The notes beneath the pieces were generated by a model, which saw nothing but the letters and a program-made list of their open reading frames with translations, was not told the DNA's origin and did not search any database. A stretch of DNA of 64,000 nt from Nocardia salmonicida NBRC 13393 (GTDB lineage Bacteria > Actinomycetota > Actinomycetes > Mycobacteriales > Mycobacteriaceae): positions 248,001-312,000 of the forward strand of contig NZ_BDBR01000002.1 in assembly GCF_001613085.1 (NCBI RefSeq), in the 5' to 3' direction. Each line of letters starts with the position of its first letter. Positions within the stretch are counted from its first letter, which is position 1. This document shows positions 1 through 8,269 of the stretch, one piece after another. The position numbers and the translations under genes were made by a program.

Positions 1-276
1 GTCGATCCTGGCCTGACCGGCATCGTCGGCGGTGTAGATCGCCCACACTCCGCTTCCGGTCTCGCCGGTGGTTTCGCCCTCGGGTGCTGTCGACGGTGGG
101 CGTTGCGGCTGGACGAACTGTCCGAGCAGCGACGACAGTGCGCCGACGCCGGCCTGATCTATCCGATCCAGGTAGCCGCCTGCCTTCCCGAACAGGTCGC
201 TGAGCTCGGCGCCCGTCCCGCGCAGTGCACGTTCGAAATCTTCCGGATCGATGCCGAATGGCCCGGTGTTTGCCAT
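1..276 (-). CDS. Unknown actinobacterial protein, N-terminal 92 codons only
   Basis: The reading frame starts at ATG 276 and runs off the left edge of the window, so only the N-terminal 92 residues are visible. An AGGAGG ribosome binding site lies 7 bases upstream (CCTCCT at 284-289 on the plus strand), which fixes the start. The protein begins MANTGPFGIDPEDFERALRG, is acidic and probably helical, then has a Pro/Thr/Glu-rich linker and a segment GSGVWAIYTADDAGQARID. No signal peptide or membrane segment is seen. I do not recognise the family. It is divergent from the small secreted protein gene at 450, and the 173 bases between them probably hold both promoters. Confidence 0.75.
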   Translation of the reverse strand, partial: MANTGPFGIDPEDFERALRGTGAELSDLFGKAGGYLDRIDQAGVGALSSLLGQFVQPQRPPSTAPEGETTGETGSGVWAIYTADDAGQARID

Positions 277-449
277 CGCGTGTCCTCCTGAGGACGAGTT
301 GGCGTGTCTGTCCACAGTGTCCTCGCGAAATGGCCGCTTCGCCACGATGGCGCTCGGCTGTGCGCGCGTCGCGTCACCGACATATCCGCAGGGCTCGTAG
401 GTTGATCACAGCAGCCGTAGCACTTCCACCACGAGAAGGGGCTCACACG

Positions 450-707
450 TTGTCGAATCTCGAGTTCGCCGTCGCCGCCGGCATCCTCACCGCTTTCCTG
501 GCCGCGGGCACCGTCTCCGCTCAACCATCGGCACCGATCCTGCGGCACCAACACAGTGAGGTCGCCGGGAACGAAAACATCGCCGAGTCCGCTCCTGCTG
601 GGGACAAGGACGAAAGTGCCGACGATCCAGGGAGCGAAGGTAAGGGCAAAGGTAAGAGTGAGGGTAAAGGTAAAGGGAAAGGCAAAGGAAAGAAGAGCGG
701 CGACTGA
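450..707 (+). CDS. Small secreted protein with a Gly-Lys repeat tail
   Basis: This 85-residue frame starts at TTG 450, 9 bases after an AAGGGG ribosome-binding-like stretch. The N-terminus (SNLEFAVAAGILTAFLAAG) is a plausible Sec signal or anchor, with TVSAQPSAP as a possible cleavage region. The middle is acidic and the last 22 residues are alternating GK/SEGK repeats ending KKSGD, encoded by an almost purine-only stretch. Such a cationic tail could bind nucleic acid, teichoic-type polymers or membranes; that is only inference. No family is recognised. A longer reading starting upstream is possible, but its composition there is Arg-rich and does not look coding. Confidence 0.5.
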   Translation: MSNLEFAVAAGILTAFLAAGTVSAQPSAPILRHQHSEVAGNENIAESAPAGDKDESADDPGSEGKGKGKSEGKGKGKGKGKKSGD

Positions 708-828
708 ATACGCCAGGCCCACTGAGTGTTTCGGGACGAGCCGCGAGTCGGAGCCGAGCGCCGGGCCCGATGGGCGATAATCGCCACGAAAGCTCGGCAG
801 GTGCCGGGCGGTGGCGGGAGGCGGATCG

Positions 829-1212
829 ATGACCGCGATCGGGTTGGTCTTCACCGGAGTGGCTGTGCTGCTGCACGGCTACATCTTCGTGATGGAGTCA
901 CTGCAATGGACGGCGCCGCGGACGCGAGCGACGTTCGGGATGTCGGCCGCGGAGGCGGAGACCACCAAGGAAATGGCCTTCAATCAGGGGTTCTACAATC
1001 TTTTCCTGGCCGTTGTCGCGGCGATCGGGATGGGGTTCACCGCGTTCGGCGACAAGGGAATCGGGCTGGCGCTGGTGCTGGCCGGGGCCGGGTCGATGGT
1101 GGCGGCGGGTGTGGTGCTGCTGGCGTCGTCACCAGGTAGGGCGCGTCCGGCACTGATCCAGTTGCTTCCTCCGCTGATCGGCTGTGTCGCCTTGGCGATC
1201 GCCCGGCTCTGA
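829..1212 (+). CDS. DUF1304 family integral membrane protein
   Basis: The 127-residue protein begins MTAIGLVFTGVAVLLHGYIF and has four hydrophobic segments (about residues 5-25, 50-70, 73-95 and 105-125). The pattern of a first helix with HGYIFVMES, then a W, then ETTKEMAFNQGFYNLFLA is typical of the DUF1304 (YqjF-like small membrane protein) family. Its biochemical role is not established. The chosen start has GGGAGG about 7 bases upstream; a start 18 bases earlier is possible but lacks a site. The gene is convergent with the AraC regulator that ends 32 bases downstream. Confidence 0.8.
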   Translation: MTAIGLVFTGVAVLLHGYIFVMESLQWTAPRTRATFGMSAAEAETTKEMAFNQGFYNLFLAVVAAIGMGFTAFGDKGIGLALVLAGAGSMVAAGVVLLASSPGRARPALIQLLPPLIGCVALAIARL

Positions 1213-1244
1213 GCACGATCGGTATTCACCCGGCAGCTGTCCCG

Positions 1245-2021
1245 TTATGGGATCTGCGCTGTGTCGGGGACGAGGACGATGCGCACGCCCTGGGTGAGTA
1301 CCGAGGTCGCGGTGAGCCCGAACAGTGTTCGGAAGGTGTCGCTGAAATGGCTGGCCGAGGCGAACCCCGCGTCGGCCGCGGCGCGGGTCAGGTCGACGCC
1401 CTCGGCAACGGCACCTGCGACCGACAACAGCCGTGCCCACAGGCGATAGCGCCGGAAACTGGTCCCGGCGTCGGCCGAGAACAGGTGCAGGAAACGGGAA
1501 GTGGAGATCCCGAGGGCGGCGGCCAATTCGGCGGCGCCCGCCTGCCCGGCGGGATCGTCGACGATCGTGTTCATCACCGCTCGGATCCGTTCGTCGATCG
1601 TCGCCGGTGCCTCGGGGCCCGCGATGATCCGGCGCAGCTCTCGAGGGTCTGGTGGGTCGGGTCGATTCAGGTAGGCGGTCAAGGTCGCCTCGTCGCGGTG
1701 TCTCGCCGCCACGGGCGTCGGCGGTTCGCTCATCGCGGCTCGCAGGCGGGCAGCCGCAGCCGAGCGGGGATCGAGATAGTAGAACAGGACGCGTCCGTCG
1801 GATTCGAGTTTGTGGGCCGTGCGCGCCGGTATCAGCACGCTGCGCCGCCGCCGCTCACCGTCGGATGTGCGGATGGTGAGCATCGCGTCGACGCCGAGAA
1901 CGAAGCACTGAACCGGTGTCGAATGGGTGTCCAGGTGGAACGACGGGCCCAGGAACGCCGCGTGCCCCTGCCAGAGCCACAGGGTGCGCTCGCCCGGTTC
2001 GACTGCCATAGCCGTGATCAT
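1245..2021 (-). CDS. AraC-family transcriptional regulator
   Basis: A 258-residue protein with a cupin-like N-terminal sensing domain (about residues 10-120, with the H and E/W residues typical of small-ligand cupins) and a C-terminal double helix-turn-helix (about 160-250). The second HTH reads DLTRAAADAGFASASHFSDT followed by FRTLFGLTATS, the standard AraC signature. The ATG at 2021 is preceded by GGTAGGT. A second ATG 12 bases inside is an alternative. It lies 28 bases after the DUF4345 gene on the same strand, so it may be transcribed with the two upstream membrane protein genes and regulate them or the nearby oxidoreductases. Confidence 0.85.
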   Translation of the reverse strand: MITAMAVEPGERTLWLWQGHAAFLGPSFHLDTHSTPVQCFVLGVDAMLTIRTSDGERRRRSVLIPARTAHKLESDGRVLFYYLDPRSAAAARLRAAMSEPPTPVAARHRDEATLTAYLNRPDPPDPRELRRIIAGPEAPATIDERIRAVMNTIVDDPAGQAGAAELAAALGISTSRFLHLFSADAGTSFRRYRLWARLLSVAGAVAEGVDLTRAAADAGFASASHFSDTFRTLFGLTATSVLTQGVRIVLVPDTAQIP

Positions 2022-2049
2022 CGCAGTAGACCTACCGTGCACGGGCATG

Positions 2050-2415
2050 TCAGGCGACACCGAGCACCAGCGCGGCGCCCGCGAGCTCGACCACGCAGTA
2101 GAACCAAATCGGATAGAAGCGGACCCCGCTGTCGACCAGCCTCGAGATGACGCGTCCACCTGCCATCCCGGCCAACGCGAACCCCACTGTCAACGCTGCC
2201 CCGGTCCGCAGTTCGTCGGCACCGAACGCAGACCAGAACAACACCCCTGCCACAGCAAGGCCGAACCCGCCGTACACGGCGCGAATCTCCGACCGGCCCG
2301 CCGCTGTCGGCGCCGACAATCCGAACGGCCGTACCAGCGCGGCAGGGGCTGCCAGCGCATACAGTCCCATCCCCACGAACAGCACACCGACAAAGCAGAG
2401 CACCAAGGTTCTCAT
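2050..2415 (-). CDS. DUF4345 family membrane protein
   Basis: The 121-residue protein has four predicted transmembrane segments (about 3-22, 45-65, 72-92 and 100-120). The family hallmark SEIRAVYGGFGLAVA after the first helix, and FYPIWFYCVVELAGA near the end, match DUF4345 proteins. Function is unknown. Its ATG overlaps the stop of the upstream gene by four bases (ATGA), indicating translational coupling, and the AraC gene follows after 28 bases. Confidence 0.8.
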   Translation of the reverse strand: MRTLVLCFVGVLFVGMGLYALAAPAALVRPFGLSAPTAAGRSEIRAVYGGFGLAVAGVLFWSAFGADELRTGAALTVGFALAGMAGGRVISRLVDSGVRFYPIWFYCVVELAGAALVLGVA

Positions 2416-2822
2416 CGACTTGCCACCACCGAGCGCCCCCGCTCGACAGCGTGCTCATCCCGGAGCAGCGCGGCGCCGGCTCCGAGCACTATCAGGCCCG
2501 CGACGTCGACAGCTGCCACCCGCATCAGCCCCGGGCTTACCGAACCGTCGGCGATGACCAGGGCGAGAAAGCCGCCGAAGCTGATCGCGTTGGCGCCTAT
2601 CGCGATCGGTCGCAGCGCGGGCCGAAAGACCGCCACCACCGAACTGACACCGACGACGGCGAACAGTACGGCCCGATGTCGCAGCACCACCTCGAGATCG
2701 GGCCCCGCCGGAGTGATGCCGTAGGCCGCGTACATTTTCCGCGGTGCCAGCGCACCGAGGACAGGTGCGGTATTGAGCAAACCCGCGGCCGCCAACAAAG
2801 CCGACCCAACATGTCGTCGCAT
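2412..2822 (-). CDS. Small integral membrane protein of unknown function
   Basis: A 136-residue protein starting MRRHVGSALLAAAGLLNTAP with four hydrophobic segments (about 6-25, 50-68, 73-95 and 102-122) and a charged C-terminus. The motif VLRHRAVLFAVVGVSSVVAV is common in a family of actinobacterial four-helix membrane proteins that are sometimes misannotated as phosphopantetheine adenylyltransferase; no such catalytic motif is visible here. It overlaps the DUF4345 gene by four bases. It begins 91 bases after the end of the FAD oxidoreductase gene on the same strand and may belong to that transcription unit. Confidence 0.75.
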   Translation of the reverse strand: MRRHVGSALLAAAGLLNTAPVLGALAPRKMYAAYGITPAGPDLEVVLRHRAVLFAVVGVSSVVAVFRPALRPIAIGANAISFGGFLALVIADGSVSPGLMRVAAVDVAGLIVLGAGAALLRDEHAVERGRSVVASR

Positions 2823-2913
2823 AGTTTCTCCTCGGATCGTCGTCTGGCGATCCTCACACCGAGTGCAACGTCGGCGCTTCCGAAAACCTGCTGGGGCCGG
2901 TGATCGGAGGGGT

Positions 2914-4704
2914 TCAGCCGTCGAGCAGGTGCGGTAGGCCGGCGCGGAAGCGATCCGCATCGATGGCTTTGGCCGCAGCGAACGCCGGCAGCGAGACCAG
3001 CGGGAAGATCTGGGCGCGGGGGCTCGGGTCGTCGGCCGAATCGAGGATGGCGTTGGCGGCGGCGCGACCGGATTCGTTGGCACCTTCCATGGTGGCCAGG
3101 TCGATGTGGTTGCGGACGTGGTCGCCGCCGAAGTAGAGATTCGGTATGCCGCAGTGCGCGTCGGGGCGATGGTCGTAGGAGCCGACCGTGTTGACCAGCA
3201 GCGGGGTCTGGTTGTGGATGGCGCCGCCGGACCAGGTGATGCCGGGGTCGAGGTGCCAGGAATGGATGTCCTCGTCGCGGAGCCAGTCGGTGCCGGTGTT
3301 GAGCCAGGTTTTGAGCTGGGCCCAGGTCTCGGTGGCGATTTCGGATGCGCTGCATTCCTTGGCGGTGCGGCCGAAGTGGATTCCGGGGGTGTCCCAGTCG
3401 GAGATGTCGACCGAGAGGCATTCCAGCACCGAGCCGTCGCCGTAGGTGGCGGGGAAATCGCCCACCCACATGGGGGCTTGGCGCAGGGCGGTGAGCGCCC
3501 AGGGGGAGCCGAGTGCGGCGATGTGTCCTTCGGGGATATCGGTCGTGCGGCGCAGGTAGAACTGGATGCCGACCATCCAGTCGGTGACCAGATTGCGCAG
3601 GCCGCCCAGGCGCGGATCGGCGTCGATGATGTCGTCGTCGAGGAGATCGACAGCGCGATCGACCGGCATGGCGCACAGATAGTGGTCGGCTGTCACCGTC
3701 GTGGTTCCGCTCGTTCCGCGCACCGTAGCCGAGGCGATGCGACCCCCCGCCATCTGCAACGTGGCGAGCCCCTGTCCCATGACGAAGCGGACACCGAGCG
3801 ATCGTAGGTGCCCGACCCACGGATCGATCCACGCGATGTTGGTCGGGCGGTTGAGGATACGGTCGACGCCACCGGAGAACTGCGGGATCGTGCCGGACGC
3901 GGCGAGGACGAGTGCTTCGCCGATCGTGCCGATGGTGCGGGCCGAGCTGGTCTGTGGTTTCGCGGCGACGGTGATCCGGGTGAGCGCGTTCACCAGATAC
4001 TTCCGGTACGCGGGCGACTTCCCCTCGGCCTGCATGATCTGTTCCCAGGTCACATATTCCCATTGGCCGAAGCGGCGTTCGGTGCTGGAGGTGAACCACA
4101 CCAGCATCTGTTTGGCGAAGAACGCCAGCTCCTGCGGCGGCAGGTCGGGGATGAAGCCGAGCGCGCCGATGATGCTGTTCTGCACCAGCTCCGGCGTGAT
4201 CTGGCTCAGTCCACCGAGCTCGACCGGCGCGAAGATCGGCGGGAGGTCCTGGAATCCGGCGACCGTACCCTCGACCCGCACGAGGTTGTCGCGCACGCCG
4301 TTCGGATTGCCGGGGAACGGGATTCGGCTCATCGTGTCGGGGACGTGCTGATAGCAGCCGGGGAAGAAGCGGAATCCGTGCTCACCCGGCAGTTCCTGGC
4401 GACCGGGCGACGCCGTCCCCGACACACCCATGCTGCGAGCCTTGCCGCCGAGGAACGCGGGTTCGTAAACGGTGACGTCGTAACCGCGCTCGACCAGTTC
4501 GTGCGCCGCGCTCAGACCGGCCATGCCGCCGCCGAATATCGCCACCGCCTTACCGCCGGAACGCAACAGTGGTGAGCGCCGCACGCTCGGAGCGGCGGCA
4601 ACGCTCGGAGCGGCGACGGCTAGTGCGGCTCCGGCGACCAGTCCGGCACGCAACGCGGTGCGCCGGGTGATCGGTGCTGACAACGGTGTCGGCTGATCAG
4701 GCAT
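2914..4704 (-). CDS. Tat-exported FAD-dependent oxidoreductase (amine oxidase / carotenoid desaturase superfamily)
   Basis: A 596-residue protein with a twin-arginine signal (ITRRTALRAG then a hydrophobic stretch to about residue 40). The mature part opens with the FAD dinucleotide-binding motif AIFGGGMAGLSAAHELVERG and an acidic residue ending the second strand. The C-terminus carries YFGGDHVRNHIDLATMEGA, a flavin-contacting motif of phytoene-desaturase and hydroxysqualene-dehydroxylase-like enzymes. The substrate cannot be told from sequence. The start has AGGAGA 6 bases upstream. The first 8 bases overlap the end of the upstream FAD monooxygenase gene, so the two are translationally coupled. 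A folded, cofactor-loaded secreted flavoenzyme is expected from the Tat signal. Confidence 0.82.
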   Translation of the reverse strand: MPDQPTPLSAPITRRTALRAGLVAGAALAVAAPSVAAAPSVRRSPLLRSGGKAVAIFGGGMAGLSAAHELVERGYDVTVYEPAFLGGKARSMGVSGTASPGRQELPGEHGFRFFPGCYQHVPDTMSRIPFPGNPNGVRDNLVRVEGTVAGFQDLPPIFAPVELGGLSQITPELVQNSIIGALGFIPDLPPQELAFFAKQMLVWFTSSTERRFGQWEYVTWEQIMQAEGKSPAYRKYLVNALTRITVAAKPQTSSARTIGTIGEALVLAASGTIPQFSGGVDRILNRPTNIAWIDPWVGHLRSLGVRFVMGQGLATLQMAGGRIASATVRGTSGTTTVTADHYLCAMPVDRAVDLLDDDIIDADPRLGGLRNLVTDWMVGIQFYLRRTTDIPEGHIAALGSPWALTALRQAPMWVGDFPATYGDGSVLECLSVDISDWDTPGIHFGRTAKECSASEIATETWAQLKTWLNTGTDWLRDEDIHSWHLDPGITWSGGAIHNQTPLLVNTVGSYDHRPDAHCGIPNLYFGGDHVRNHIDLATMEGANESGRAAANAILDSADDPSPRAQIFPLVSLPAFAAAKAIDADRFRAGLPHLLDG

Positions 4705-6118
4705 GGTGTTCTCCTGGACCTGCGGTGGTGAGGGTGGAGCGCGGTGCGGACGGTGCCGCATCGTGTGGTGTGGTGCCACGCAACGTTGTTCGCGTGGTGC
4801 GCCATTCGCTGGTCGAGTCACGGATCTCGCGCGCCACGTCAGTGAGGAGGGCGGGTAGATCCGCTCGTTGATGACGTAGCGCGCGGACCACGAGGCCCAG
4901 CGCGCGGGACGGGGTGTACAGCTCGGCGGGGCGGTGGGTGCGGGAGAAGATGCCCGCGGTGATCCGCGCCAGTTCCGGATCGTCGGCGGCGGTGCGGTAG
5001 AGCTCGATCTCCAAGGGCCGCATGGTCTCACCGCGTGCCAGCCGATTGGTCCAGTGGAAGATCTCGCGGCACTCGACGACGCGACGACGCTCCCACTGCG
5101 CCAGTGCCGCATCGAGTGCGCGCGGATCATCGACAACGTCGGCGACCGATTCGGCGAGTGTGCGTCCGTAGTGCAGGGCGTCGCGGATGCCCTGCGCGGT
5201 GACCGGATCCTTGAAATGCCCGGCGTCGCCGGGCAGTGCCCACCCGGGGCCCGCGGAGCGCCGGAAGTACGAGGAGATGCCAGTAGCTGAACGGACCCGG
5301 CCCACCCGCTCACAGCCGCTCAGCCGGTCGGTCAGGTCCGGAATCCGGGCGAGGGCCTCGGTGTAGCGGCGTTCGGCCTCGCCGGGGCCGCGTCCGGGTT
5401 CGCTGACCGAAGGCGGCTGCACCAGGCTGAGCACCAGGCCGTCATCGCACGGAAAGGCCGTGCCGAGGTCGGCGCCCACCCGCCACTGGGCGGCGATGTG
5501 GCGGTGGGTGTCGGCGGTGTCACGCCAGTACGCGAAGTAGCAGTCGCGCCCACTCGGCACAGTCAGAAACGGTTGCTCGGCGCCCACCGCGCGGGCGATG
5601 GTACTGCGGCGTCCGTCGGCGCCGACGACCAACGCGGCGCGGATCTCCACGACCCGGCCCGCGGCGTCGAGATAACGCACACCGGCGCAACGGTTTCCGT
5701 CCCACAACACGGAGGTGACCCGACAGCGCGCCCGCACCTCGGCGCCGGCGGCTACCGCGGTGCCCAGCAGTGCGGCGTCGAGCCCGGTGCGACGCACGCA
5801 CATCGCGTAGTCGATGCCGTCGACCGGGGGAAAGGCGGAGCCGATGCCGTAGCCGGCACCCTGTGCGTAGGCCCTCGTCAGGCGCGGCGCACCGAGCGCT
5901 TCGACTGCCGCCAACGCGTCGAGGCGCTGAAGTTCGGCAAGTCCGCCCGGCCAGAGCAGGTGGGTGGACAGCGTGTCCGAGGGCAATATGGCGGCGTCGA
6001 GCACGACGACGTTGCGCCCCGCCCTCGCCAGGGTCGCCGCGGTGGCCGATCCCGCGCAGCGCGCGCCGACCACGACGACGTCGGCCCGTTCGACCGTGGT
6101 GGCAGGGGAATCGACCAT
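4697..6118 (-). CDS. FAD-dependent monooxygenase / geranylgeranyl-reductase-like oxidoreductase
   Basis: The 473-residue protein has the N-terminal FAD motif VVVVGARCAGSATAATLARA (about residues 12-31), a central VVGADGRRSTIARAVG and the ribityl-binding GDAGHFKDPVTAQGIRDAL near residue 310. This is the class of aromatic-ring or lipid-type flavin monooxygenases and reductases. ATG 6118 is preceded by GAGGTGG. Its 3' end overlaps the Tat-exported flavoenzyme gene, so a cytoplasmic and an exported flavoenzyme are made together. A divergent TetR gene begins at 6321, and a perfect palindrome sits 25 bases upstream of this start, so repression by that TetR is likely. Confidence 0.85.
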   Translation of the reverse strand: MVDSPATTVERADVVVVGARCAGSATAATLARAGRNVVVLDAAILPSDTLSTHLLWPGGLAELQRLDALAAVEALGAPRLTRAYAQGAGYGIGSAFPPVDGIDYAMCVRRTGLDAALLGTAVAAGAEVRARCRVTSVLWDGNRCAGVRYLDAAGRVVEIRAALVVGADGRRSTIARAVGAEQPFLTVPSGRDCYFAYWRDTADTHRHIAAQWRVGADLGTAFPCDDGLVLSLVQPPSVSEPGRGPGEAERRYTEALARIPDLTDRLSGCERVGRVRSATGISSYFRRSAGPGWALPGDAGHFKDPVTAQGIRDALHYGRTLAESVADVVDDPRALDAALAQWERRRVVECREIFHWTNRLARGETMRPLEIELYRTAADDPELARITAGIFSRTHRPAELYTPSRALGLVVRALRHQRADLPALLTDVAREIRDSTSEWRTTRTTLRGTTPHDAAPSAPRSTLTTAGPGEHHA

Positions 6119-6142
6119 GGGAACCACCTCGGTCACTAAGTC

Positions 6143-6159
6143 TCGGACAGTGTGTCCGA
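6143..6159. promoter_or_regulatory. Palindromic operator, probable TetR site
   Basis: The sequence TCGGACA-GTG-TGTCCGA is a perfect 7-base inverted repeat with a 3-base spacer. It lies 25 bases upstream of the FAD monooxygenase start and 162 bases upstream of the divergent TetR start. Its size and symmetry are typical of TetR-family operators, which usually overlap the promoter of the controlled gene. Confidence 0.65.
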
Positions 6160-6320
6160 TTGATGATGAGGCGGGCCGCGTAAAGGTGTCAATAGCGAAC
6201 CTGGACAGGGGGATTGGCGTGGCCTGGTCCACGCCGACGCGGCGGCGCGCCGCACTACGGGCACAATGGGCACATGGTCAATGCCAGCGCGCCAGCTGCT
6301 GCCTCGGCGACGGATCGCCG

Positions 6321-6959
6321 ATGCCCTCGCTGACCCGTGTCCCGCGATCGGCGCGCAAACCCGCCGACGATCGGCGGGCCGAATTCGAGCGTCGCGTCCT
6401 GGCCGCGGTCGAAGACCTACTCGCCGACGGAACGCCGTTCACCGAGATCGCCGTGCAGAAGATCGCCGCGGCCTCGGGGTCGGCCAGGTCCACCTTCTAT
6501 CGCTACTTTCCGGACAAGAGCAGGCTGCTGATCCGGATGGCCGAGTTGGCGACCACCGATCTGTTCGCGGCGGCGGAGATGTGGTGGAGTGCCGAGCACA
6601 CCGATCAGCAGGCCGGGGTCGTCGGCGCCATGCGCGCGATGATCGGCGGTTTCCGTGATCATCGCTATCTGTTGCTCGCCCTCACCGAAGTCGGCTCCTA
6701 CGACCGGGAAGTCGGTGCCTACTGGCGTTCGAGGGTGGCGACTTTCGCCGAACTGGTCCGTGCGCGGCTGGAGTCCGAACAGCGCGAAGGCCACATCGCG
6801 CAGCGGCTCGACCCCCGGGCCACCGCGCTGGTTCTCACGTCGATGGTCGAACGCACGATCTCGGTCGCTTTCGCCGTCGAAACCGGTATCGGCGAGGAGG
6901 AATTGGCCGATTCGCTCGGACGCGCGATCTGGCTCGTCATCTACGGTGACGCGCCTTAG
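6321..6959 (+). CDS. TetR-family transcriptional regulator
   Basis: A 212-residue protein whose N-terminal HTH (about residues 15-65) reads TEIAVQKIAAASGSARSTFY followed by RYFPDKSRLLIRM, the classical TetR DNA-binding domain. The C-terminal ligand domain is all-helical. The start at ATG 6321 has no strong ribosome binding site, and in-frame upstream starts exist near 6274, so the N-terminus is uncertain. It is divergent from the FAD monooxygenase gene and probably binds the palindrome at 6143-6159. Confidence 0.85.
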   Translation: MPSLTRVPRSARKPADDRRAEFERRVLAAVEDLLADGTPFTEIAVQKIAAASGSARSTFYRYFPDKSRLLIRMAELATTDLFAAAEMWWSAEHTDQQAGVVGAMRAMIGGFRDHRYLLLALTEVGSYDREVGAYWRSRVATFAELVRARLESEQREGHIAQRLDPRATALVLTSMVERTISVAFAVETGIGEEELADSLGRAIWLVIYGDAP

Positions 6960-7111
6960 CTCGCGCCTACCTCCGTCGTTCGTCGAGCCGGCCCCGGCGA
7001 CGCGCGGCAGGAGCGAAACTCGCGGCTTCGGTCGTTGCGGGGCGTCGCCGGAGGCGTCGGATTCCTGCGACGAGATAACCCGTCAGCAGACAGCAGGGCA
7101 TCGAGACCTCG

Positions 7112-8059
7112 TCAGCGCCGTATCGAACGGACGGCGGGATCGGGCGCGAACGAGGTCAAGCCGACCTCGCGGTACTTGCCGACCAATTGCTGATACTTGC
7201 GGCGATTGCGTGCCATGGGGGAGTCGGTGACTGCCGCGGGCAGCCGGGCGAAGGCGATCCGCAGTATCGCGCTGAGGAGCCGGAATTCCCGATCCTGGCG
7301 GCTGGTCCAGGTGATCGGCATCTTCGCGCGGACCTCGGGATGCATGATGCCGCAGCCGAGGATCATCGCGAGATGTCCGAGAACGGGCGCGCTCAGCCGC
7401 CACAGCGGTTCGGTGACAGCGGGCAGGAAATACGGTCGCACCGAGCGTCGGACCTCGGTGGTGGCGGCCTCGAGGGCCGGGGTCACGCGCAGCTCGGCGA
7501 CCATCCGGTCGTAGTGGGCGACCAGCTCGGTGTAGTCGGCGATGGGCGCCGAAGTGCCCGGCAGGTGCAGCCCGCTCGTCTTGTGGAGGTACTGCTCCCA
7601 GATCGCCTGGTTGTCCGCCGTCGACGGGGTGTCGCCGGTGAGCACCACGTAGGCGCTGCGCTGGACGAAGAAGGTGGAGTAGAGGATCCAGTTCCACGCG
7701 TGCGGGTTGAGCGCGGAATAGCGCTCACCGTCGGGGCCGACGCCCTTGACGTCGCGGTGCAGCAGCATCAGTCGGCGGGACTCGGCGTCGCGATCGACGT
7801 CCTCGCCGTGGTAGATCAGCTGGTCGGCCGCGGCGGTGCGGACCGCGCGTCCCCATGGCTCATATCGGGAACGCCCGGTCGCCTCGAGTGCCGCCGAAAC
7901 CGGTGGCAGCATCGGCTGATCGAAGAGTCCGACGCCGAACAGGCTGAACAGGACCGAGCCGCCGACGCGCTCGAATCGTTCGACGGCAGCGTTCGATTCG
8001 AGCGCCGAGGCTGCGCCATTGTTGGCACGCAGTTCCTGGTGTGGCACGGGACAGGTCAT
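7112..8059 (-). CDS. Oxygenase MpaB family protein (DUF2236)
   Basis: A 315-residue protein of the MpaB / latex-clearing-protein-like haem oxygenase superfamily. Visible family features are GGSVLFSLFGVGLFDQPMLP near residue 35, LMLLHRDVKG and NPHAWNWILYSTFF near residues 95-125 (histidines likely near the haem), and a helical C-terminus. Members use a b-type haem to oxidise lipophilic substrates; the substrate here is unknown. The start has AAGGAG 8 bases upstream. It is divergent from a TetR gene at 8270 with strong inverted repeats in between, suggesting direct repression. Confidence 0.85.
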   Translation of the reverse strand: MTCPVPHQELRANNGAASALESNAAVERFERVGGSVLFSLFGVGLFDQPMLPPVSAALEATGRSRYEPWGRAVRTAAADQLIYHGEDVDRDAESRRLMLLHRDVKGVGPDGERYSALNPHAWNWILYSTFFVQRSAYVVLTGDTPSTADNQAIWEQYLHKTSGLHLPGTSAPIADYTELVAHYDRMVAELRVTPALEAATTEVRRSVRPYFLPAVTEPLWRLSAPVLGHLAMILGCGIMHPEVRAKMPITWTSRQDREFRLLSAILRIAFARLPAAVTDSPMARNRRKYQQLVGKYREVGLTSFAPDPAVRSIRR

Positions 8060-8117
8060 CGGTGAACTCCTTTGTTCCGCCGTTGGGGGCTGTGTCGTGT
8101 CGAGCCCGCCAACACTG

Positions 8118-8143
8118 GTTGTGGTGCTGCACGGCACCACAAC
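8118..8143. promoter_or_regulatory. 26-base palindrome, candidate operator
   Basis: GTTGTGGTGC and GCACCACAAC form a perfect 10-base inverted repeat around a 6-base spacer (TGCACG). It lies 59-84 bases upstream of the MpaB-family start and between it and a divergent TetR gene. It could be a TetR operator; as RNA it would also form a hairpin. Confidence 0.55.
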
Positions 8144-8157
8144 GTGTGTGGTGTCAG

Positions 8158-8212
8158 AGTGCACCAGAATTGTCGGATGGTCAAGAGTTCTTATCCACTA
8201 CTCTGGTGCACT
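8158..8212. promoter_or_regulatory. Inverted 11-base repeats flanking a 33-base core
   Basis: AGTGCACCAGA at 8158-8168 is the exact reverse complement of TCTGGTGCACT at 8202-8212. The GGTGC/GCACC core is shared with the palindrome at 8118-8143, so these are likely further half-sites of the same regulator. The pair would flank the TetR promoter. Confidence 0.5.
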
Positions 8213-8269
8213 ACAGCTCCACAACCGCGGCTGCGGTTGGCGGGCACCGGAACGGAGGCGATCGAGCGC

